The notes beneath the pieces are model-generated. The model searched no databases, was not told where the DNA came from, and saw only the letters and a list, made by a program, of their open reading frames with translations. This document shows, piece by piece, positions 51,201 through 62,521 of a stretch of 64,000 nt of DNA; position 1 is the first letter of the stretch, and every line of letters begins with the position of its first letter. This DNA is from Corythucha ciliata (Eukaryota > Arthropoda > Insecta > Hemiptera > Tingidae): the NCBI GenBank assembly GCA_038030265.1, contig CM075939.1, positions 50,139,253-50,203,252 on the forward strand, given 5' to 3'. The translations under genes were made by a program, and so were the position numbers.

Positions 51201-54200
51201 CTACGACGGAAGAGTCCAGTTTGGGGGACTATAGAATACCGCAGTTACCATTCCATAGGGCCTTCCACTCCAGGGGCCGAAAATTCCATGTTCAATTCCA
51301 AAAATATCACTCTCTGGGGGAAAAAAACCTCAGTTATTCGACCAAAATTCCGAAATAGAATGCAAAAAATACAGTTTTACAGCAGAGATGTTAGGTTTTG
51401 ACAGTTCACGACTCTTTAACTATGCTAATTCAGTTTCTGGGGTCGAATTGACGATTTCTCGCTTCGATTTACCTCGCGTTGTAATTGATGAGCTACCGAG
51501 TTCTCTTTCTGGGGACTCATCCCCGAAAATAAGCCTGCAATGGGCATTGGGATGCATCTGACTTGTTCTCACCACGTGAAGCTGCCCACACCTAGATCAA
51601 AGGCTGGCTACGCCCCTACCGTGAACTAGCGATTTTTCCTCTTTTAGGCAAGAATTGGCATTTTTTCTCAATTTTAGACGCGAATTAGCTATTTTTCTCA
51701 TTTATATCCGCGATTAGTGTTTTCTTAACTTGAGCTGTGAATAAGCGCTTTTTCTCAATTAGCGCTTTTCACACAGTCGATAATATTTAAGTTTTCCTCG
51801 ATTTTAGCCACGAATTAGCAATTTATTTTGCTTTAGCTATGACTTAGCAGTTTTTCTCAGCAACGAAGTGGCCGTTAAAACCGCGAATTTTCTCAGTTTT
51901 GGCTTTTAAGTTAGGATGCCCCTCAAACGTGTCGCCACTTTTCAATTTCAGCTTTAAAAGAGACCTTGTTCTCATTTCTAGCGGCAGTTAACTCTTGTTC
52001 TTAATTTTGGTCATAAATGTGAGAATTTTTCTCGAACTCGGTGAGTTAGCGATTTTTCTAAATTTTAGGGTGCCGGGCTGATTTTTGCGTCCATTAGTAA
52101 ATTAGGATGCCCCGCAAAGTATCGTTTTTTTTTTTTTTTCAAATTTAGCCGCGCATTAGAGCTTTTTTGAAATTATTTCACATTTAGTCATGAGTTAGCA
52201 CTTTTTCTCATTTTCAACCGTGAATTAGCACTTCTCAATTTTGACCCCGAATATACGATTTTATCACATTTAGCCATGCTGCCGCCTAGAGCATTTAGCG
52301 CTTTTTCCTCATTTTAGCATCTAATTAGCAATTTTTCTAAATTTTAGCAGCAAAATGCGAATGTATGCTGCTAAAATTGGGAAAAAATCACTAATTCTCC
52401 GATAAAATGGGGAAAAAGCGCTAATTAACTCAAAGTAAAATGTTAAAATATCCCAAATTCATGTCGAAAACACAAGTAATTTATTCCCGTATTAGCAGCG
52501 AATAAACGGTGTATTCACACATAGCGATGAATTGGAGCTTTTTTTATCAATTTTAACCGAGAATCAGGGTTTATAACTATTTTGAGCGCGTATTAGCTAA
52601 GGACCCCTTCCCCCTTATTACTTTTTGCCCCTCGTCCCTTCATCGTTGCGCTACTGGTTCCACATCAAAAACAAAAACCACAAAACATTTAGACTATGAA
52701 AAAATAAAAATTTATTTTAAGTTCGATTAACGTTGGTCGCCTATCGATAGAAGCCGAGTATATTTCTTCCATATTAGAAAAAAAATTATGAAGAATAAGG
52801 GGCCCCCCTTGACACGGGGTTCCGGGCCCCCGCCTAAAGATGGCACTGGGTTTGATAGCACGAAAGAGGACTTAACTGGCTCAATGTAATGCTATTTGGC
52901 GTAATAAAAGTTTAGAAAAAGCACTAGAGTGCTTGTAGAAAAAGTGCTAATTCCTGGTTATATCGGGAACTCACTCGTTTGCGCCAAAACTCACGGGAGA
53001 CACCAATTCCCGGTTTTTGGAGGCATGAACCATCGCGGCTAACATTGGGAAAACCCGCTTCGATCCGCGTGAGTGGCTTAAGTTGATAAATTTCGTTGTT
53101 CTAGAAAAAGTGCTAATTTTCGTCTATCGGACGTAATCGTCTTTCGTCGTTCTCGGAGGATCTTAAACGGCTAAAATTGGGGAAAAATGCTAAGAAGCTG
53201 TTCTTATAGATAGTCCAGGAAAAGCGTTAATTCTTGGCTAGAATTCAGAAAAATCATTCATCCCTGTCTTTAATTAGGGAAACGTAGAATGGTTCACGTA
53301 GAATATATACCCTGTTCAAGATAAGAATAACCCCGATCCGTATGGTTTTTAATGTTTTATTAACGTGAAAGGCGAAAACAAACAGATGGATGTACAGCTG
53401 CGTGTACACGTGAGAGAAAAATTATCTCGAGACGTGTACACCTGAGAGAGAATCCGATAATTTTGTCTCGAGATCATTTTTCTCTCACGTGTACACGTAG
53501 CTTAAGGTATTCTTATCTTGAACAGGGTATACTCTGCTAAAATTGAGAATAAAAATATATAATTCGGGGCTAAGGTAGAGAAAACTCGCTTTCGAAATGG
53601 TGCTCATTTGCGGAAATTTAGGGGGAAACGCTAATTTCTAGTTTCTGTGGGTCCTTGGGAAGCTAAAATGTGGAATTCGCCCAAGTCAAACCATAGGTCT
53701 GGTGTTTTCATTTGTTTTGTGTCTCTGCCGAATGAAGCGATTGGCAGAGCAAAATACTTTCCATGCCGAAGGAGGAATTTCATGTGTGGTGAAAAGACTA
53801 ATCAATCCATTTTTCTTCGAGCTGTAATGATTACGATAATCAATAATAATCTCCAGATTTACCGCTCAAGCCCCCCCCCCTCCTCTCCTCTGTCATTAAA
53901 CTAATAGCTCCAGGTTGCTCGAGGAGGTCCACTGAATATTTTTCGGTGAGCCTATTATAAGTAAGTGATGCAATAACCCGCAAGACACCATGAGTTGTGC
54001 GTGTGATTGCCTAACGTCTTGAAAACTATTTGAGTCCACCCTCCATAAAGCGCGCATTATTTCTCCTTCATGGACAACAAATTTTCCATTTGTAGTAACA
54101 ACTGTCGTTTTGGTGGACACTTAACTTTATACCTTCACCATCGAGAGCAAAATCGCTTTTTTGGCCTTGGCTTTTTTTTTTTTACAGGAAGGATCCTATC

Positions 54201-56437
54201 ACACATTAAAAACTAATCGATTTGTCTCTCTTGTCCAGCCTAATTCTGTCAGTACTAAAGTATTCCGGTTATTGTACGGATAGCCCCCCCCCCCACAAAC
54301 TTCTCTTTAAATCGATAAAAGTTGATTGACATCAACGTATTTTGACTTTGTGAAAACACATGTCCCAAGGGGGCGAGAGTACAACGTAGTTTGAACAGTG
54401 TAAAATGTTCGCTTGTTTTGTTCAGCCGATTCGTTTGTTTGTTGTTTGTTTTTAATTGACAAGTCATCGATTGATTACGACCTTCGCCTTCGTTGGGTTC
54501 ATTCCTTCAGGGGAACTCCGGAGCACTTATCTTTTTACGCTTAACTGAGTGTTTCCCACGAGGGGGTTTTCGTTACGCGTTTGGAACACGCAACCTATCA
54601 CGGTCGCCATTAATTCGCTAATTTTGAACGGAAAAATTAGACTGTAGTGTGAATGTGGTTGAGGGTGGAGGGGGGAAGGTATTGCTCCGTGAAATTTCGT
54701 TGATCCCCAGGGATATCCTTTTCACCATTCCTCTCGTCACTATTATATAGTGGTTAGGCTGGATGATTAGGAGCAGTGGTTCACGCATCATAAGTTTTAT
54801 TCAATGTGGATTTTTAAAAAATGACGCTTGCCTTGTTTCTAATAACAAATTGTTAATTGTGCTAATACTTTTTAAAAATACCTGTAAATATTTCAAACCC
54901 TTGTCGTCGAAATAAAAAAATTTTGAGCATACCCCTTTTTGGCGGGAGACGGGGTGCTCGAAAATAATTCCACTTGGGCTTGGCTGATATCGTAACTTGA
55001 ATTATTCTATCAAGCTTGAAACGATTGAAGCGTCCTTTTATACGGCCCTACGCTCTCCTCTTACCGACTCCCACCCCACTAACCATCAAGGGTCGCTACT
55101 TTGACATCTTAACGCCAAACGGCGTTTTGTCCACTTAACAATTGGTGTAGGGTGGGGGATTTTGTATGTGTATGAACTATAGTTAGATGATATATTGGGT
55201 ATTATGGTTAAATGGAATAGGATGAGGGGGAGACATTGTTGAATAAAAAACGTTTAATGCGAGTGCTCGTGTAGTTTAAAATCGTTGTTGGTATCTGTCA
55301 AAGAACTAGACGATACAAATGTTAACTTTTTGAAGGGGAAAAAATGAAACTTAAGTGTCACGAATGATAAACACGCGAATGAAGACGTGAGAAAAATTGG
55401 AGACAAGTTGAAATTGAATTCGAACGAGGTTAGTAACGCGAGGAACGTTAGAATATTATTGTTGTTGATCGCTGAATTATGCCTCAATAAATCATGGCAT
55501 CAATGAACAATGAGCATATTTTTGAAGAGGTACTAGTCCAGGAAGTCACCCTTACTTGTCACCACAGCTTCCTAGGTCACATCTTGTTTCCCCCACTTAC
55601 CTTGTCCAAAACGTGAATCGTTTGCGGGTAGCGTTCAATAAGCCATTCTTGAAGCTGTACGTTGTTCATAATGACTGCTTTATGGAGTAGGCCTAGGCCG
55701 GACGAGTCCCGGCTCAATTCTAAATTCAGTTTTGGTTCGCGACGTAGCAATTCGTCCAGTTTGTCGATGCGACCGTCGCGAGCGGCCGCATGAAGCTCAT
55801 CTAGACGCTTCTGTTGTTCATGGGAGGGTGTGAAAGAAGTAATGTTAATGAACGAATTATAAATCTTGACTAACATTACGATGAAGTGATAAATGAATAA
55901 CATCACTAATTTCTTTCATGTAGCCGTCGCGGTCTCATATCTGGCATGTTAATTGTACCCCCCCCCCTTCAGCCATCTGTCTCTATTTACTGGTACAACC
56001 TACCGACGATAAAAATTCCCAACCTAAAAACGATAAAAATTCGACTCGACTCACCAATACTTTCGGCAGTACATTAATGAACGCTCGAGCCTTTAAATTG
56101 GGCGAATACTCGCCGATGAGATGGCCGCCTTGGCCCTGTAGAACCATGTCCTGTAGGCGAGCGATTTCTCCTCCTCGGAGCCATTGTCTGATTACTGAAG
56201 GATGAACTGGGATTTCTGAGATGGTGTAGACATTAGAATTCGTCGTTATGATGGCTTAAATGATTGAAAATGTTTACTTGTTGGCGGGCTAGAGTGAACG
56301 TAGAGACCGGTTGGCTGTCGTAGAGGGATATTACTGCGGCCTCGTTTTTTAGCTACATGGGTCATCCCGGGTCGTTTTCCTTTTTGAGCAAACAAGAATA
56401 CGTCTTGAATATTTGAAAGTAATACTGTGCCCCTCAT
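42203..56437 (-). CDS. Ankyrin / pseudo-phosphagen kinase / Dpy-30 protein
   Basis: One gene, about 22 exons, about 1,900 residues. Exons (leftward): 56437-56278, 56215-56055, 55810-55601, 50693-50495, 50414-50254, 49903-49772, 49707-49531, 49451-49248, 49167-49020, 48745-47669, 46761-46607, 46370-46215, 46141-45986, 45913-45784, 45743 to about 44470, 44226-43985, 43925-43632, 43555-43351, 43262-43114, 43039-42818, 42458-42357, 42286-42203. Phases agree everywhere except the 45743/44226 junction, where I could not fix the donor or acceptor. Domain order: ankyrin repeats (DRTPLHYAAGL, GRTPLHYAATL), a disordered region, a phosphagen-kinase-like domain, a Dpy-30 motif, an acidic Glu/Asp stretch, then ankyrin repeats (HFAAARSHGRNA, MRTPLHYAM). 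Dpy-30 motifs dock onto helices in axonemes and histone methyltransferase complexes, so a ciliary or scaffold role is a guess. It could be two genes, but the matching phases favour one. Confidence 0.8.
43985..44226 (-). other. Exon with Dpy-30 motif
   Basis: The sequence GDPLIKGLTEVAQLKPQNPV followed by FHLANYLLT fits the Dpy-30 docking motif (a GL--VA---P-NP--FLA-YLL pattern). In DPY30, radial-spoke and adenylate-kinase relatives this helix pair dimerises and grips an amphipathic helix of a partner. A 59-base intron (43984-43926) follows; without it the frame would run into a basic sequence and stop. Confidence 0.75.
44402..45743 (-). other. Degenerate phosphagen (arginine) kinase domain
   Basis: Both halves of the fold are visible: the N-terminal helical part (NHSLLDVVAPGV, GLVAPDYESYRVFEELLIPV) and the ATP-binding part (NARGRYVKKF, WPYGRGTFIS, WINIRDHLKLLSV, DTLGFVTSDPRLVGTGLRFS, ending VMEIVKIEKSL). 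Against arthropod arginine kinase, the arginines equivalent to R124, R126 and R280 persist. The glutamate E225 is Arg here, R229 is Lys, the reactive cysteine C271 is Asp, and the loop with R309 and E314 is unrecognisable. I infer loss of phosphotransfer. The 3' limit of the exon is uncertain (44402, 44470 or 44493). Confidence 0.85.
47669..48745 (-). other. Large low-complexity exon with four FI-AERA repeats
   Basis: About 358 codons, mostly polar and probably disordered, with an Asp run (SSDDDDDDVEM) near the start. Four related segments follow: DFISAERAAHPTDSAQIDS, EFIQAERAHRTDPVRIDS, DFIEAERAYQTDSPNPSD and DFIRAEQDHRTDSIRNHG, spaced about 40-60 residues apart, each preceded by a D/E-Q/H-V/I segment. 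The C-terminal end is Lys/Glu-rich. I know no family with this repeat. Confidence 0.7.
50815..51430 (+). repeat. Degenerate repeats in an ankyrin-gene intron
   Basis: Irregular units with TTTCGCGG and TCACTAAAACC themes, inverted relative to 34680-35350. They lie in the 4.9-kb intron between the exons at 55810-55601 and 50693-50495. Confidence 0.5.
51620..52650 (-). repeat. Third degenerate minisatellite (TTTTAGCCGCGAATTAGC core)
   Basis: Imperfect units with TTTCTCAATTTTAGCC and GAATTAGCG cores, in the same orientation as 19060-20500; orientation switches briefly around 52370-52440. It ends near a CCCCTTCCCCC tract. A further set in plus orientation continues at about 52920-53280 and 53540-53650. 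Confidence 0.75.
53310..53527. mobile_element. 218-bp MITE with CCCTGTTCAAGATAAGAATA ends
   Basis: The ends CCCTGTTCAAGATAAGAATA (53310) and its complement (to 53527) are nearly perfect and flanked by TATA. Internal CGTGTACACGTGAGAGAAAA copies are also inverted. TA flanks suggest Tc1/mariner-type mobilisation. The element sits within the minisatellite region. Confidence 0.8.
53655..55600. other. Remainder of the 4.9-kb ankyrin-gene intron
   Basis: No exon or clear element. C-runs near 53872 and 54284. Some AT-rich patches. Confidence 0.5.
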
Positions 56438-57609
56438 GATGTATTTGCATCATGTTCCTTGGCTACCATGAGTCACCCCTGCTGTTTGATTAGTTTGTGT
56501 ACAACAAAATGTTATAGCGGATAAACTAAGTCTGATGAACCTGATACTTGGAAAAAAGTTTCAGGGAGGTCAAACTAAATTTACCCATTGCACGAATATA
56601 AGAGATCGATTTTATTCGGAAATAACAAATAAAAGAGCCTAAATTAGAAATGAGAGACATGTAATTAAATTTACCGATGGTTCAAGGCCCCTCCATTCTT
56701 AACGTGCCGTTTATTTACTATCTACGTGATGATATCTCCTTTTCAATTCAGTAAAATTATTCAGGCCAAGAAATGAAACAAAGGGAACGTATGCTCTCCC
56801 AGCAGCTGGCCAAATTCACAGTTTACGACTGAACGAATTCATTGCGACTGCTAAATGGACTAATGGGTTGTGGTAAAGTGCTCATTGTTGACAGTCCCAC
56901 AATTGTCTACTCTAATTTGAGCTAAGTGATTCGTATATTAATACGTTATAAAAATTTCAAAAAATAATTTAATCCGCTCTTCCTTGTGCTTTAAGCTCAG
57001 TCGTAACTTTCAAAGGGTTAAATCTCGTAAACGCAGTTTACATTTTGAAACAACTTTTACAACAAGTAATCAAACTTACGAATCGAGTCATGCTAAAGGG
57101 CTGTCTCTCTTGAAAAAGTCACTAAAACTTAGGTGTTCTGTTTCATCCCAATTAAATTATTCACGCGCGTATAGGTACCGAAATTTAACGCATTTGCCAG
57201 GGGAGGTGGGGTACGTCAAACGTTCGAACGTAAGCGCGTTAAGCGAGGACACCACGAGTCAGCCTTCACCGTTTATTAAATAAAAAAATACGTAGTTCAA
57301 TTTTGCCTTCCCGATTCACGTAACCCCACCCCCACCCCCACCCTGCCGCTGCTCCTATTATATCTTTCCAATCGAGGCTCTTATAAAGCTTTACAAAGCG
57401 TGGTTGAAAGAGAGAGTGTGGGTGAGTGATTGAGTGAGAGAAAAGTTCGTTGCTAACAACAATATATCGAGAGAGGTCTCATTCAGACACTACAAATTCA
57501 AATTGATTTACGATAGGTATCTTAGGTATTGAATTGATTGAATTTTTGATTCATTTTGACTTATTACTGAGAAATAATAAGTCTTTGTAATCGTATCGCA
57601 ACAAATGTT
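56438..57609. other. Region upstream of the ankyrin gene
   Basis: The probable promoter side of the leftward ankyrin gene. CACCCCCACCCCC tracts near 57330. No coding exon recognised. Confidence 0.5.
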
Positions 57610-57870
57610 TTTTGACCCCCCCCCCCTCAAAATTTGTAGTTTTACGTTTCAAAGTGCGTAGAATCCAAATCTGAAATAAAAAAAAAATGTCCGTCCGCCG
57701 TCCGGGCCATATCTTGCCCTAGGATTGCTCGAAAAAAATCGTTCTTTCGCACATAGACTCCATTTGGGGTCTAGTTGGTCCTAACATCTGATCAGTTTGA
57801 TCAAATAACTCCCTGGGGCTTTATGGGCCAAAAGCGGGTCCAAAATAGGGATTTTCAAAGGATTTGGGAT
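57610..57870 (-). repeat. Inverted copy of the 11933-12170 repeat
   Basis: Reading leftward, it shares GGGAGTTATTTGATCAAACTG, TGTTAGGACCAACTAGA, GGAGTCTATGTG and GGCCCGGACGGCGG in order, with moderate divergence. A C-run borders it at 57617. Confidence 0.75.
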
Positions 57871-59282
57871 CATAGGGGTGTGGGATGTCGATTTTCATGT
57901 AATTTCAAGCCGGATTTGACTACATCCATGAATAATAAACCCATAAACAGTCGAAATAATAAGGCATTGTTCGATAATTCGCAGCGTTTTTAGTTATAAT
58001 ATTGCTGTTTGGTGAGTGGCGGAGATGGTGGGGGTAGAGGTTTAACGGGGTGAGGAACATAAGATGCACGCTGTACACAATGATAATCTCGGGAACCGTC
58101 CTGAAAATTGCCGTGAACGAACCCCTTCCCTTGGTTAATGTGTACCTTAGTTCAGCCTTATTTTTGGACGATTGTGATGAACGTCGCCCGTCCATATATT
58201 AGGCCAAATCGTTGGTGGCAATCTCTTACAAGATTATTACAATGCAATTTTCTAAAACATAGCAATTGTAGTGCAGTCAATCGGTTTCTTAGCTTGAAAT
58301 TCCAGCTCTTTGACATTTCTAGGGCCACGTAGGCCATTGTAAGTTTTATTCCGAGTAATTGACAATTTTCAGGTCAATTGTTTGTAACATGGACGGTTTC
58401 TGTGCCAAATATTCGATTACAGAAGATAAAATGCGAGTTTCTCGGCTAGACCGCACAGCAGCGAGCAACCCCCCCCCCTCCCGTATCAAGTTGTTACTTT
58501 GTCAGAGTCAGTTCTATGCCTTTCACTTGATTTCCGCGCAGAGATCTCACCACGTGCCAGACAGATGAGTCTGTTTATGAACCAGCTATTGTGATTCTGG
58601 GGCTAGGATCACATTTTCCTCAATAAATTGTCTTTTGTTTAGGTTAAATTGATAATTTTCAGGTAAATTTGTGAAATTATGAGAATGAAGCCCTTGAACT
58701 GCAGTCAGTTCCATGGGTGAAAATACGTTTATTGGGCCCCCCTTCTGATTGTTACTGGGCAAAATATTCGCCCGTTTCTTCCATAATCTCAGAGAGCTTG
58801 GCTATGGAAGAAACCGTTAATTCTGATCCACGCGGGTTTTAGGGGCGAATGAGATACGTGTGCGTTTGGGTGGGGTGAGGGGTAAACTGTCTATTTTTAA
58901 CCAAACAATAATTAGTTTCAAAGCCACAGTCGACTTTCTCAGGGCCAAAAAGAGCGATTTGATTGTTATGATCGCACACCGTAGGGTCAAAGTGGCAATG
59001 AACAGTGAGCGAGGAAGGGTCACCGAGGCGGCGTGGCAGAAGGAACAGCGTTCACTTTATCGAGGTAACGACGTTCACAAGAGAAGAGGAGATGAGGAGT
59101 AGGAAATACTCTAATTTAGAAAAAAATAACTTAATATTGAGTTGTAAAAAAACAAGCTGTCAATCTAAAATTAACTGATATCTCCGATGAGCAAAATGAA
59201 TTAAATCAATCAATTAGGTTGCGATGAAAACGTAGAAATTCAATACACGAAGGACTTATTTAATTTTCATTCCAACTCACTG
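57871..59282. other. Gene-free stretch before OGA
   Basis: No gene or element identified; a C-run lies near 58469. OGA ends at 59283 reading leftward, so its 3'UTR falls in the right-hand part of this stretch. Confidence 0.5.
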
Positions 59283-62200
59283 TTAAAACGCGCGACCGAA
59301 ATAAAGAATATCACCCCGGTCATTCCTAGACAGCTCGACGAATCCGAGTTTACCGTAAAAGTCCAACTGGGAAGCGTTACGCGATGACACCGGCGTGTAC
59401 ACACCGCAGGAGCCTCGGGCTCTCAGGGCAGCCAACAGGCAGACGATAAGACGTTTCGGTACCGACTGATCAGACACTGAACCGTGAACGGCGGACACCA
59501 TAAGGGAAGGGTGTTGTGGGCGAACGCCTTCGATGGCCATGCGGCTCAGTGGAGGCAGTGTTTCCATTACAGAGTCGGCGGATTCGTTCGTCCCATTTGG
59601 AGTCGCGTCAGTGAATTTCGTTTTGACGTTGATAACGGCCAAAGCGTAGCCGGCAACGCGTGGCTCCGACTCGGTCTCTTTTTCTTCTTCGACGATGAAA
59701 CATAGTTCGGGGTCGAGGGCAATGACATTTTCAGCGAGGCGATCGAGTGGATCGGGCTCGACGACAACGCCCGAGGAAGAATCCGCGGCAACGGTTCCGG
59801 CTGAGCATCCGCTCAATTCGATAATTCGATCTTTGTCGGACAGTTTAAACTCTCGTATAGTGTAAATTGTGCTGCTAACGACTTGAGGCACTTTGTAAAT
59901 AAATAGGTCCGAGCCACCATCGACGGGAATCAGTCGTTGTAAGTCGGCAGTGAGACCGCCCCGAAAAACCCAAGGCTCTTGTTCTCCGCTCATAAAACTC
60001 TCCTTCCACCCCTTTGAGAACCCTGGAAGAGAAACAAAAATTACAACACGCAGGGAGCAGTGTAAAAAAAAAAAAAAAAACCCTTTACATGTGTAGTTGC
60101 CGAGAGCTGGGATATCAGAAGACTGTCCATTATGGTCACGGCCTAGCCATTTTATGTACGAGTTTAGGGTCGATATAACCGCTCGTATTTCCCAAACGTA
60201 CGGGTACAGCTCGTACATGAGCTCTTTGTTGTTTATGGCGTTCAGTTTCTGAAACAGCCTGTTGACACTTCGACTCATTTCGTCCAGCTTTCTCGCTCTT
60301 TCGTGCCATTCGTTAACCTAGGGGGAAAAAAGTAGTTTTAAACTTAGCTCGTATTTACACGACGATGTAAATAAAATATTCACTTCGGGCATTGTATCAG
60401 GCGAAGCCACTAAGTGAGCGTTAGAATGAAGCCAATTGAACTCCTGAAGGAGTTGAATCCCCTGAGTCCCATGCTCAAAAGGCAAATAGAAGAGATCGCA
60501 GAGCAACGATACATCCTCCATGGTCAACTGTTGGAAACTCCAGTCCGAGCTGCTCCTGTTCATTATAAAAAAAACCAAACACGAGAGGAGGAGGGGGGAA
60601 GCGGAAGGGAGGCAAGCACCCACCCGCAGGACATCGTGTCAGTCTACACCGAGGAAGCACTTTCGCATACATGAAACCAAGCACGTACAGCGTAAATATC
60701 AACGTACGTGTCGCTCATACTGTTTTCAGGCGAAGAAGGGTCTACTGCCATTGTACTGGCTCCGTACGGGTCGACATCTTCAGCGACGACGGCGGTTGCG
60801 GTGGAAGCGGCGGCGGGTTCGTTGCTTTCAACGGGCTCGTCCTGTGATCAATTTTTTAGATTAAAAAAATGAGTGTTAAGAAACATCTTCTTAATATTCA
60901 CGTCGAGGCGAATTGCAGAGGACTCGGGAACTTTTTCGGGCGGCGGCGTCGCGTTGCAGTCCATCGGTTCCGTACACACTTTGTTCTCAGACAGAAGAGA
61001 ATTCATAACAATTGGTCCCGTACTACCGTTAACCTGAAATTATAATTTTTAAAAAAAACTGCGATACTGCCAGGCTTGATGGGTCTTTGGTACGCACTGT
61101 AGTGCAAACGTCAGCCAAAGCTGAAAGTTGAGGGGCAGTCGTTACGACCATGGTTGACGTAGTGGACGTGGCAGTCAGAGCTATGCAAGTGTTCACGACA
61201 ACGGGGGATACAACGGGTGCGGCGGCTGCAAGAACCGTAGGGGGAACCGGCATGGTGTCAAGTACTTGAGGTTTAGTGATGAAACCTGGCGATGAGTATG
61301 TGGAAGAGACGATTAGTTCGAAATACTTCAAATATACGTATAATGGAGCCTTACCAGATGCTTGCCGACATCTTTGAAATTCGGGCAACCATTCAGTTAT
61401 GGCATTCCTGAGTGCTCGCCGAGCGTGATACATGTTAACAGGCAAGGAAGGCACTTCACTTCCATCATCAGATTCAGTCTCCAATTTGATATCAGCGCTA
61501 ATACTTTCATCTGGACAATTTGAAAAAAAAAAAAAAAAAAAAAGACAAATATGAACCCTAGACCCCTAGAATAGAGCAAACCCAGTACAAACGTACTCCT
61601 TTCTCTGTCACCGTCCACATTGCACCGCGACCACTGAGCCAGCGTGTGTATCGCAATGAAATTGGCCCAAAACTCGCAATTTGGATTCGTCACCACTCCC
61701 CGTAATTTGGGTATGAGATCAGGCGATCGGCCCTGATATGGGCCTAGGAAGACGCGTTTCTGGTCGTAGTCATTTGCGTGAAGGTTATCCCAAATGACGG
61801 GGGGTCGCTTTAGAACTTCGGTGACTTCTTCGATTGATTCAATCGTCAGAGTTCTCGAAATAACTTTTGCTCCTGTTTTTAAATGATTGAAATTGTATTA
61901 CCAGAACGTATAGGCGAATAATAACATTTGTTCGTATACCTGTCCACATAATATCAATTTCAGGAGCGAGTTTTGATCCCAAAGTCAGTAAATATTCAGA
62001 GTTTTGTACGTTGGGCACAGCCCTAGCGGCACAGTATTGAGTGGGGCAGACTATGAATTTCGGTTGATTCAAATGATGATAAACGTCATTAGTAATTGAC
62101 ACCTAAAAAACGGCGAGAGTCAGAATTCTTTTTAAAAAAACTGTCAGTTGCAAAAATAGTAATAAGAAGAGAGAAAAAAAGACAAACTTGTGCATGAGCA

Positions 62201-62521
62201 AACGACTGAAATACTTCCTTGTCCGCTTCGGACATTTCAGGGTCAATGTCATCGAACAGCAATGCGAAAGCATTGCAGCCGAACTGAGCGACTTGCTCGA
62301 GTTTACGTTTGAGCGTGAGGACTTCTTTGGCGTTCGAATAGGTGATGTCAAGGCCGGGCGAAAGAGCGTAGCAAAAGGTAACACCCTGCTCGGTGGCGGC
62401 TGTGATGAGACTCGTTAGATGTTCGGCCTCTTCCACTGTGTACAAATCGCGCCAATTGGCACGATGTTTCGAGTCGTCCTTAGGAGCGTATATATAAGCG
62501 TTCATGCCCCATTTTTTCAGC
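59283..62521 (-). CDS. OGA: O-GlcNAcase (OGA/NCOAT), 5' incomplete
   Basis: Removes O-linked N-acetylglucosamine from serine/threonine of nuclear and cytoplasmic proteins. Coding exons (leftward): 62521-62188, 62102-61940, 61872-61597, 61510-61355, 61285-61098, 61033-60902, 60841-60708, 60555-60384, 60317-60089, 60022-59283; about 840 residues are present. The GH84 catalytic domain shows [29 protein letters not shown] with the catalytic Asp pair, and [21 protein letters not shown] poorly conserved Ala/Thr/Pro linker follows, then the stalk ([18 protein letters not shown]) and a GNAT-like C-terminal domain ([32 protein letters not shown]). The exon carrying the N-terminal glycine-rich start of GH84 (the GVVEGFYGRPW region) was not found and must lie beyond 62521, probably outside the window. 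Identity is certain. Confidence 0.96.
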
